Source: Saccharococcus thermophilus
GTDB lineage: Bacteria; Bacillota; Bacilli; Bacillales; Anoxybacillaceae
Length of the DNA stretch: 64,000 bases
Direction of reading: 5' to 3'
NCBI RefSeq assembly: GCF_011761475.1
Contig: NZ_JAASRS010000001.1
Span: 1,984,001 to 2,048,000 of the forward strand
The notes under the pieces are model-generated. The model did no database searches. It was given only the letters and a program-made list of their open reading frames with translations, and was not told the DNA's origin. A program made the position numbers and the translations under genes. Positions 49,913 through 56,924 of this stretch are shown here, piece after piece. Every line of letters begins with the position of its first letter. The stretch's first letter is position 1.

Positions 49913-52153
49913 TTATTGTTTTTGTTTGTTTTTCAAGGCCTCCAGTTCCGCCTCCAATTGAGCGATTCGCACATCCTTCGGATTCGGCAGCCATACGGCC
50001 TTCAGGTTGCCTTCCGTCATTTTGTTGTCAGGCGATCCGGCATAGATCACTTCTCTCTCCTTCCAGCAGCCATAGAACGGAAGATGGGCAGGCGGTTCAT
50101 CCGTTACCCAATTCTTCACGAATTCACGATAAGGAACACCGCGTTTTTTCCGTGCTTCTCTCTCCTGCCTCCGTGCTTCTTCGGTTTTTTCTACGTCCAG
50201 TACCAGTGTTTCCGGATCATAGAATACCTTGTAAATGTTATTGGCGGTTTCTTGCGAGATCAGATCTTCCTCCACGTCCTTAATCACCAATTTCGGATCA
50301 CGGTCGAGCACGTCTCCGTATCCGCCGCCTGCCCCTTGCGTATAGATATAGATTTCGCCTTCTTCGGCCAGTTCAAACTGCATTCCGAAGTGATGCGTGG
50401 TGTAGGTGGCGTTTTCGAACGGACGATTGTTCATGATCTCTTCGGTTGTATAGACCATCTTTTCCGGTTCATTTTTCATAATCTCGAAAATATTGACGCC
50501 CTTGATTTTGCACAGCGGGTATGTCGGGCAGCCATAACCTCCAAAAATCCCATATGTGGACGGATATTTGGAACCGATGGTCGTTGACATGAACCCGAAG
50601 AAATCGGAATCCTTTTGCGTGATAAACATCTGATAACCCTGTCCGCCGCGATACTTCCCGAATCCTTGGTTGTCTTTCATCAAGCGGCGGGAAAGCTGCA
50701 TAATCGGCACTTCTTCCTCAATCAGCTCTTGCTCCCCTTGCTCCGCCATCGGGGCAAAGATCGGCGCAATGGCATGCTCGCCGTCGAGGCCTTCCCTTGC
50801 TCCGCCCGGCATCCCGTTCAAGTCTGCGCACAGATTCCCCACGGTTTCCCCATGTTGGGTGACCCCACCATAGATACAAGTTCGAATCATGTTGTACCAA
50901 GGAGCCACAACCTTCGTCGCTTTTTCCGGGCTGCTGTACAAGAATTTGGCCAAAGCCGCCTGCGTTACCGTAAACGCCGGGAAGAAGGTCATCATACTTT
51001 GCGCGTTCGGAACGTCGTAGGAAGCATTGTAGATCGAATGTTCATCAATGATAAACTTCATCGGAGCCAATACCGCTTGGTTTCTTGGAAGATCCGGCCA
51101 GACAAAGGAAAGGAACAACTGGGCGAGCATCCCCTTCATCGCACTGGTGACCGAGTTGTTGGGGCGGTTGGCGAACTCGGGGGATGAGCCACGGAAATCA
51201 AGCGTGAGTTCATCTCCTTTTTTGGTCAGCTCGAGATTCACCTTAATCATCAGGTTTTCACGCAAGGTGCTGTCCGCAATTCCCATCATCCGCACTTTTC
51301 CATCTGGCCATTGGGAAATGCGGCGCTTGACTTCTTCGACCGTATCGTCCAAGGTTTTTCTCAATACCGCAATCACCGCATCCACGCCGTATTCCTCAAT
51401 CGTTTCCTTAATGCGCTGTTCAATCCGGAGGGCGGCATGAAGCTTGGCTTTCATATCCACCAATTGCAATTTCGGCTCACGTACCGAGTTTTGGAAATAC
51501 GTAACAAGGTCTTTGTAAAACTTATAATTTTCTCCGACCTTAACCGGTGAAATCATCAGCCCTTGGTCATACACCTGTTCGGCAGCGGATGGCATCCCTC
51601 CCGGTTCAATCGCTCCGTTTTCCCCTTCATGGACAACCGTAACGATCCAAGCGATTAACTCTCCTTCGTGGAAAACCGGCAAAATCAGGTTTTGGTCGGT
51701 ATTGTGGACCCCGCCATAGCGGGCGTCGTTGTAATAAAAGATATCGCCTGGTTTGACGCCTACCTCAGGATCGTTCAACCAGTTTTGCACAATATATTTA
51801 ACCCCGTATTGGGTACATCCGGCGAAGATGAGAACCCCGCCAGAGCTGACGATGGACAAATCCCCTTTCGCCGTAAAGATCCCGCAAACCAAATCACCCC
51901 ATTTCGCGCCGGGTGCGGCCCCGATTTGCTCGAGCATTTCGAAAGCTTCGTTGGTTCCGGCCTGCATCTTGCTGCGCGCCACACTAAGCACGGAAGGATT
52001 GTTGACCTTGCGGATGGCTTCAATTTCCCTTTCCGTAATCGGAGCCAGAGTATGGTCTTGCATCAATTCCGGCGTTGGACCAAGGAAAAGGGTGGTTTCT
52101 TTTAAAAATTTCTCTACCAGCTCTTGTTCGCGTTTGTTCACATCAATAGCCAT
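49913..52153 (-). CDS. HyuB-like beta subunit of acetophenone-type ketone carboxylase
   Basis: The 746-residue protein belongs to the hydantoinase B/oxoprolinase family, which in ketone carboxylases carries the site where activated enol and carboxyphosphate meet. Family segments include GDIFYYNDARYGGVHNTDQN, DLTLDFRGSSPEFANRPNNS-like sequence, NLCADLNGMPGG and GGQGYQMFITQKDSDFF. The C-terminus has a short charged helix (RIAQLEAELEALKNKQKQ), likely a coiled coil for assembly. Start ATG after AAGGGAG. It follows the second ATPase by 18 bases. Two HyuA-like partners argue for the acetophenone carboxylase layout over acetone carboxylase, which has one. Confidence 0.85.
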   Translation of the reverse strand: MAIDVNKREQELVEKFLKETTLFLGPTPELMQDHTLAPITEREIEAIRKVNNPSVLSVARSKMQAGTNEAFEMLEQIGAAPGAKWGDLVCGIFTAKGDLSIVSSGGVLIFAGCTQYGVKYIVQNWLNDPEVGVKPGDIFYYNDARYGGVHNTDQNLILPVFHEGELIAWIVTVVHEGENGAIEPGGMPSAAEQVYDQGLMISPVKVGENYKFYKDLVTYFQNSVREPKLQLVDMKAKLHAALRIEQRIKETIEEYGVDAVIAVLRKTLDDTVEEVKRRISQWPDGKVRMMGIADSTLRENLMIKVNLELTKKGDELTLDFRGSSPEFANRPNNSVTSAMKGMLAQLFLSFVWPDLPRNQAVLAPMKFIIDEHSIYNASYDVPNAQSMMTFFPAFTVTQAALAKFLYSSPEKATKVVAPWYNMIRTCIYGGVTQHGETVGNLCADLNGMPGGAREGLDGEHAIAPIFAPMAEQGEQELIEEEVPIMQLSRRLMKDNQGFGKYRGGQGYQMFITQKDSDFFGFMSTTIGSKYPSTYGIFGGYGCPTYPLCKIKGVNIFEIMKNEPEKMVYTTEEIMNNRPFENATYTTHHFGMQFELAEEGEIYIYTQGAGGGYGDVLDRDPKLVIKDVEEDLISQETANNIYKVFYDPETLVLDVEKTEEARRQEREARKKRGVPYREFVKNWVTDEPPAHLPFYGCWKEREVIYAGSPDNKMTEGNLKAVWLPNPKDVRIAQLEAELEALKNKQKQ

Positions 52154-52171
52154 CGTTTCACACTCCCTTTT

Positions 52172-54346
52172 TTAATTTTTGGACAGCGATTCGAGTTCCA
52201 TTTTTTCCCCAAGACTGTCCTTCCGGGTTCTGACGATCCAGGCCGAGTTTTGTTCACCCATCACCAATTTCCAACCCAGCTCAATCAAATACGTCGTGCG
52301 CGGCGATTCGACCAGCGCAGGTCCTTCGATCACCGAACCAGGTTCAATCGTTTGCGTGCGATACACATTGGTCAATACGGGACCTTCGATATCGACAAAG
52401 TAGCATTTACGTTGGCTATGCGGCTTCGGTGTTTTCGCTGGGCCTTCCACCGGCTTTTTGAATTTGACCCGATCTAGCTCGACGTAGGACAGGACACGAA
52501 TCGTATTGATGCGAATCCCCGCTTCAGGCTGCTGGCTGCCTTCCCCAAAACGTTCACCATAGTTGACGCTGAAAGCCTCAACCAGTTGCAGCACATCGGA
52601 CATGTTATTCAAGCGGTTGACGGGTGAGATAACGGAGGTCTGGGTCAATTGGTTTCCGTACCGCATGTCCAATTCCAAACGGTGCTGGATGGCTTCCGCT
52701 GGAATACCCTGGCGCAGCAGCTCTTCTTTTCCTGCCTCTTCCAATTCCTTTACATATTGATTGAAGCAGTCAAATTCGCTAAAGAGACTGCGCGTATTGG
52801 AATCATAAATGTTCATGAAAACGGATTTTTCATGAATATTGACGAGATTCATGATCCCCGCTCCCACTGCCGAGAAGATCGGAGAGAAAGGCGGAATGAG
52901 AATCTTCTCCATCTCAAGTACTTTGGCAATACCGCAGCAGTGCAGCGGACCGTTACCGCCATACGCCAGCAACGTGAAGTTTTTCGGGTCATATCCTTTT
53001 ACGCCGAGTTCCTTGAAAATGGCATGGGCCATATTGGTGTCTACTTTCTTCTTGATCTGACGAGCCGCCTCCACCACATCGATATCCAGCTCTTCGCAAA
53101 TCGCTTCGCGAATGGCAAATTCAGCGCGTTTTTTGTTCAAGCTGATATGGCCTTCGGCGTAATACCCCGGATCCAGATAACCTAAAATCAGGTCGGCATC
53201 CGTAACCGTCGGATTCGTTCCGCCGCGGTCGAAGCATGCCGGACCGGGATCGGAACCGGCGCTGGCTGGTCCTACTTCAATGTGTTTCAATGTTTTATCA
53301 TAACGCGCGATGGAACCTCCGCCGGCACCGATAATCCCCAAATGGAGCATCGGGACGCTGACCAGCCAGCGGTCAATGACCGGGTTGAAATCATAGAAGC
53401 GGATCCCGCCGCCGACAACGATCCCGATATCGCAGCTTGTTCCCCCCATATCCATGGCCACCAGGTGCCCAACCTCAAATTCCTCCGAAAGGTGTTCAGC
53501 CGCATTGATCCCCGCAGTCGGACCGGAATGGATAGTTTGCAGGGCATGGGTGGAGTTCAGCTGAGCCATACCGCCGATATTGTGTACGACCAGCATCGGT
53601 TTGTTATAGCCGTATTCTTTCAGCGTCATTTCCAGCGAGCTCAACGCGTGATACATTTGGTCATGCAGGTAGGCATCCAAAATCGCGGAGGTGATGCGCA
53701 CATACTCCCCTTTGCGTTCAGCAACCTGATGGGACAAAATAACCGGAATCGCGCCTAACATATGTGTTGGATATTCTTCGAGAATAATTTCTTCCACGCG
53801 GCGTTCGTGCACCGGATTGACGACGGAATTCATCAGACCGATGACGAACGCCTGGGCCCCGCGGTCAACAAGCAGGCGGATCTGCTTGCGAAGGTGTTCT
53901 TCATCGAGCGGCATCACGATCTCCCCTTTATAGTCGATCCGCTCGCGAACCCCTGCGATCATGGGAATCGGCACGATCGGTTCCGGACGCCGAGCGGCGG
54001 GCAAATCCTGCTGCTCCAGGGGGGTCAAGCCATCGCCATATCCACGGCCGCGGCTTAAAGGAACCTGACTCTCATACCCCGCTGTGGTCAATAAACCGAT
54101 TTTCGGTCCTTTACGTTCGATGAGGGCGTTCGTTCCCAGTGTCGTTGCATATCGGACGGAATCCAATTGGGAAAGCACGGTACGAATGTCTTTCCCGAGC
54201 TCGTTGCACGCTTGCTCAAGTGCGTCCATAAAACCAAGCGCCAAATTGTGGTGAGTTGTTAACGCTTTCGTTTCCAGATAAATGTCATCCCATACCAAAA
54301 AGCAGTCGGTAAAGGTTCCACCAATATCCACACTTACTTGCTTCAT
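52172..54346 (-). CDS. HyuA-like ATPase subunit (alpha-prime) of ketone carboxylase
   Basis: The 724-residue protein has the ASKHA ATPase fold of hydantoinase A: phosphate-1 loop DIGGTFTD at residues 7-14, phosphate-2 loop MDMGGTSCDIG at about 298-308, and the adenosine motif LAYGGNGPLHCCG near residue 475. In Aromatoleum acetophenone carboxylase the two HyuA-like subunits each bind ATP and serve to activate bicarbonate and the ketone enol. Start ATG 54346, behind AAAGGGGAAAT, three bases past the gamma gene. It is paralogous to the 646-residue subunit but longer by about 80 residues at scattered places. Confidence 0.85.
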   Translation of the reverse strand: MKQVSVDIGGTFTDCFLVWDDIYLETKALTTHHNLALGFMDALEQACNELGKDIRTVLSQLDSVRYATTLGTNALIERKGPKIGLLTTAGYESQVPLSRGRGYGDGLTPLEQQDLPAARRPEPIVPIPMIAGVRERIDYKGEIVMPLDEEHLRKQIRLLVDRGAQAFVIGLMNSVVNPVHERRVEEIILEEYPTHMLGAIPVILSHQVAERKGEYVRITSAILDAYLHDQMYHALSSLEMTLKEYGYNKPMLVVHNIGGMAQLNSTHALQTIHSGPTAGINAAEHLSEEFEVGHLVAMDMGGTSCDIGIVVGGGIRFYDFNPVIDRWLVSVPMLHLGIIGAGGGSIARYDKTLKHIEVGPASAGSDPGPACFDRGGTNPTVTDADLILGYLDPGYYAEGHISLNKKRAEFAIREAICEELDIDVVEAARQIKKKVDTNMAHAIFKELGVKGYDPKNFTLLAYGGNGPLHCCGIAKVLEMEKILIPPFSPIFSAVGAGIMNLVNIHEKSVFMNIYDSNTRSLFSEFDCFNQYVKELEEAGKEELLRQGIPAEAIQHRLELDMRYGNQLTQTSVISPVNRLNNMSDVLQLVEAFSVNYGERFGEGSQQPEAGIRINTIRVLSYVELDRVKFKKPVEGPAKTPKPHSQRKCYFVDIEGPVLTNVYRTQTIEPGSVIEGPALVESPRTTYLIELGWKLVMGEQNSAWIVRTRKDSLGEKMELESLSKN

Positions 54347-54349
54347 GGC

Positions 54350-54697
54350 TCATTTCCCCTTTCTTGTTAAATAGCGCTCTTTTAAGGCATCGATATCAAA
54401 TTCCATGTCATGAATCGGCGGATGGCCCGGCGGCAGATACTCCACTTCAACTTGGGTAGCGCAATTCGGGCAATAATACTCGAGGATTTGGCACCAAGTC
54501 GGATCCGGGGCGAAGGTAAATTCATACCAGTCCGGATTAATAATCGGTCGATGAATTTCCCGCGGGTCGCGATTGTACACAAGCAGACCTTCTTTATAGT
54601 TTTCGCGTGCCGGCGCTATCTCGTGATTGCACTTGCGGCAGCACCACAACTCTTTTTCCAGATCGATTGCCAAATACTCAGTCATATTGATTTTCAT
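54350..54697 (-). CDS. Small four-cysteine gamma subunit of ketone carboxylase
   Basis: The 115-residue protein has two CxxC pairs, C20-R-K-C23 and C76-P-N-C79, a zinc-ribbon arrangement, plus extra cysteines at 19 and 69. It corresponds to the 15-kDa gamma subunit of acetophenone carboxylase and to AcxC of acetone carboxylase (about 168 residues), and is shorter than the latter. Its start overlaps the stop of the first ATPase gene (TAATG), and the next ATPase starts three bases after its stop, so it is made in step with both. Zinc binding is inferred. Confidence 0.85.
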   Translation of the reverse strand: MKINMTEYLAIDLEKELWCCRKCNHEIAPARENYKEGLLVYNRDPREIHRPIINPDWYEFTFAPDPTWCQILEYYCPNCATQVEVEYLPPGHPPIHDMEFDIDALKERYLTRKGK

Positions 54698-56637
54698 TAC
54701 GATTTCCTCCCTTCATCATGGAGAAAGATGTCCTTGTTCTCGTTAATCCGGAATGTCCAGCCTTCCAATATGCGGCACGTGAAATATTCATCTTCAATCA
54801 AGGCCGGGCCAACACCGGCAGCACCTGGCTGCAAGTCATCGAAGCGGTAAACAGGAACCTCAACCGCTTGATTGACTGCATGAAGGATCGATTTCTGATA
54901 AGCCGGTTGCGGCTTGTAGTCTTTCAGTTCCTTGTTCTCTTCCAACTTAAAGTGAGAGATTGGCTTGACCACCTTCAGATGAAGTCGAATATCCGACACA
55001 CCTTCCAAAGCGACATTCAATCCGTCCTTCTTATCAAAATCTATGGTTTGGTACTCGCCTTCACGGAAAAAGCTGAGATGGGTGTGAATCGTACACTCGG
55101 AAATGTCAAACCCTTCGGCAAACATATCCCGTTTTGCACGTTCTTCCAACTGGTCGAGTTTTTCTTGCAATACCTGACGGTTCAGTTCGACAATGTTCGC
55201 TTGATATTCATGTGCAATATCACTGAAGGTAATTCCGAAAGCACTGAAAACTGCAGCCAAGCGAGGTACGATAATCTGTTTGATTCCTGCCGCTCTCGCC
55301 ACACCGCAAGCGCTCATCGGTCCGGCACCGCCAAAAGCCAGCAAGGTCACTTCATCCGCTTGATTTTGATAGACCCTCAATCCGTCAGCGATTTTCTTCA
55401 CATATGCCTGTTCCATTTTTAAAAGAGCATCTTCCAGGCCGATCCCCAACGGCTTCGCGATTTTTTCCTCAATTGCCGACTTGGCACGGGATTCATCGAG
55501 AACCATGCTGCCGCGGAAATAAGAACGGGAATCCAATACTCCCATGAGAAGATAAGCATCCGTAATCGTAGGTTCCGTACCTCCACGCCCGAAGCATGCT
55601 GGCCCAGGTGCTGCCCCTACACTTTCCGGCCCCACCACAATCTCTCCGTCGACCACCTTAAAGATCGAGCTTCCTCCTGCACCTACGCTAATCAGGTCGC
55701 ATAACGAGAATGGTGTGGAAATCCCTTCGATCCTTCCGTATACATCCTCCTTAATCTGGCCTGCCTTTACCAAACCAATATCGGATGTCGTTCCTCCAAT
55801 ATCCAAGGTCAATAATGCCGGGATCTTGTAGTGTTGGGCTAAAGCCTTCGTCCCTTCCATTCCTCCACGCGGACCCGACCCATAGGTTTTGATCGCTGTG
55901 GTTTTGGCCACTCTCGCCGAGTTTCCATCATTGTGAAAAATAAGCATCGGGTTTTTCACGCGGTATTCCCGCAAAAAGTTTTCCGCATTATACAAAAAGC
56001 GTTCCATCCCCGGGTGAAGGAAGGAATTGATCAAGGCTCCCCATGTCCGCTTAACGTCATCTTGGTCTTCCACCAGTTCATGGGAAAACAGGACTGGAAC
56101 CGCTCCTAGCAAGTGGCGTGGATACTTGCGCAGAATGATATTGCGAATTTTCCCTTCGTCTTCCACCATTGTAGGCCCGCCCAGACTGACCACCAGCCGG
56201 TTGGCACCCTGTGACAGCAATCGGTTGACGGCCTCTACGACTCTCGCTTCCAGTTTGCTTTGCTCTTCGTTGACGTCGATTCCCACCACCCGATCATCCA
56301 CCATGGCCGCAAACATCTCTCTCTCTTCCTGACCCTCGAGGAGAAAGGCCGGGTCCACCCCTTCGCGCAAAATCAAGCCAAGACGTGGGCCTTTTTTCTG
56401 GACGATAGCATTCGTGCCCGCCGTAGTGGAATAGCGGATATAGTCTGTCTCTGCTAAAAGCTTTTGCAGGTTTTCCTGTCCGTACAGCTCCTTTGAACCC
56501 GCTTTCAAAACTTCAATGAAACATTTGGTCAAATCATAAGGTGTTGTCAATGTCTTGGTGCGGACTACTTGCTCTCCGGCCACGAGGCAAACGTCCGTGA
56601 AGGTTCCGCCGTTGTCGATGTTGATTAATATTCCCAC
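54697..56637 (-). CDS. HyuA-like ATPase subunit (alpha) of ketone carboxylase
   Basis: The 646-residue protein (about 70 kDa) is the first gene of the operon. ASKHA motifs are phosphate-1 IDNGGTFTD (residues 7-15; Asn where its paralogue has Ile), phosphate-2 LDIGGTTSDIG (278-288) and adenosine FGGAGPMSACG. The start is GTG 56637, eight bases after AAAGGAG; an ATG two bases upstream is out of frame. Size and first position match the 70-kDa subunit of acetophenone carboxylase. A hydantoinase or 5-oxoprolinase is the usual automatic name but does not fit the gamma, epsilon and CoA-ligase neighbours. Confidence 0.86.
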   Translation of the reverse strand: MGILINIDNGGTFTDVCLVAGEQVVRTKTLTTPYDLTKCFIEVLKAGSKELYGQENLQKLLAETDYIRYSTTAGTNAIVQKKGPRLGLILREGVDPAFLLEGQEEREMFAAMVDDRVVGIDVNEEQSKLEARVVEAVNRLLSQGANRLVVSLGGPTMVEDEGKIRNIILRKYPRHLLGAVPVLFSHELVEDQDDVKRTWGALINSFLHPGMERFLYNAENFLREYRVKNPMLIFHNDGNSARVAKTTAIKTYGSGPRGGMEGTKALAQHYKIPALLTLDIGGTTSDIGLVKAGQIKEDVYGRIEGISTPFSLCDLISVGAGGSSIFKVVDGEIVVGPESVGAAPGPACFGRGGTEPTITDAYLLMGVLDSRSYFRGSMVLDESRAKSAIEEKIAKPLGIGLEDALLKMEQAYVKKIADGLRVYQNQADEVTLLAFGGAGPMSACGVARAAGIKQIIVPRLAAVFSAFGITFSDIAHEYQANIVELNRQVLQEKLDQLEERAKRDMFAEGFDISECTIHTHLSFFREGEYQTIDFDKKDGLNVALEGVSDIRLHLKVVKPISHFKLEENKELKDYKPQPAYQKSILHAVNQAVEVPVYRFDDLQPGAAGVGPALIEDEYFTCRILEGWTFRINENKDIFLHDEGRKS

Positions 56638-56737
56638 ATTGGATTCTCCTTTCTTTTTCTGTTTTTTGTGCGCAATAGCCTGCTAATGGTTGCTAACGCT
56701 TGATTCCCCCCTTTTTCTCATTTCTGCTTTTTTATAT

Positions 56738-56753
56738 TGCAAGAAGTGTGCCA
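56738..56753 (-). promoter_or_regulatory. Sigma-54 (SigL) -24/-12 promoter of the ketone carboxylase operon
   Basis: The minus strand reads TGGCAC-ACTTC-TTGCA, a full match to the sigma-54 consensus TGGCAC-N5-TTGCA. The transcript would begin near 56727, about 90 bases upstream of the first ATPase gene, consistent with the sigma-54 activator encoded just upstream. Confidence 0.92.
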
Positions 56754-56790
56754 ACTTAGAATGATGATTAAATTGTCTGAAAATAACAAA

Positions 56791-56814
56791 AAAAGAGGCA
56801 TTTCTGCCCCTTTT
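56791..56814 (-). terminator. Terminator of the sigma-54 activator gene
   Basis: A 10-bp stem AAAAGGGGCA/TGCCTCTTTT (one G-T pair) with a GAAA loop is followed by TTTTTTTG on the minus strand. It lies between the activator gene and the -24/-12 promoter, so the operon is insulated from activator transcription. Confidence 0.75.
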
Positions 56815-56834
56815 TGTCTTTTTATCATCCTTTT

Positions 56835-56906
56835 TGTTACTTTTGTGACAAATGTGACACATGTAACATTTTTTAAATTTGTGACAATTAAAATATTTGT
56901 GACAAT
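56835..56906. promoter_or_regulatory. Upstream activator array: 9-bp-phased TGTGACA boxes
   Basis: Boxes begin at 56835 (TGTTACT), 56844 (TGTGACA), 56853 (TGTGACA), 56862 (TGTAACA), 56880 (TGTGACA) and 56898 (TGTGACA): starts are 9, 9, 9, 18 and 18 bases apart, all in one 9-base register. The array is 80 to 155 bases upstream of the -24 element, the usual distance for enhancer sites of sigma-54 activators, and lies in the 3' untranslated part of the activator gene. Confidence 0.75.
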
Positions 56907-56924
56907 TTGAATATCCGATGAACC

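Noticed and set aside
54718-55422. A 234-residue plus-strand frame opposite the first ketone ATPase, and similar long frames at 49883-50587, 50615-51187 and 52649-53185
   Set aside because: All lie opposite well-supported family proteins, are poor in motifs and have no ribosome sites; they reflect the codon pattern of the sense genes.
49913-56637. Hydantoinase (HyuAB) or 5-oxoprolinase as function
   Set aside because: Family resemblance alone gives these names; the four-cysteine subunit, the second ATPase, the 283-residue protein, the CoA ligases and the thiolase fit a ketone carboxylase pathway instead.
49913-56637. Simple acetone carboxylase (AcxABC)
   Set aside because: That enzyme has one HyuA-like and one HyuB-like subunit and a larger gamma. 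Acetone as a substrate is still possible, so only the subunit type is rejected.
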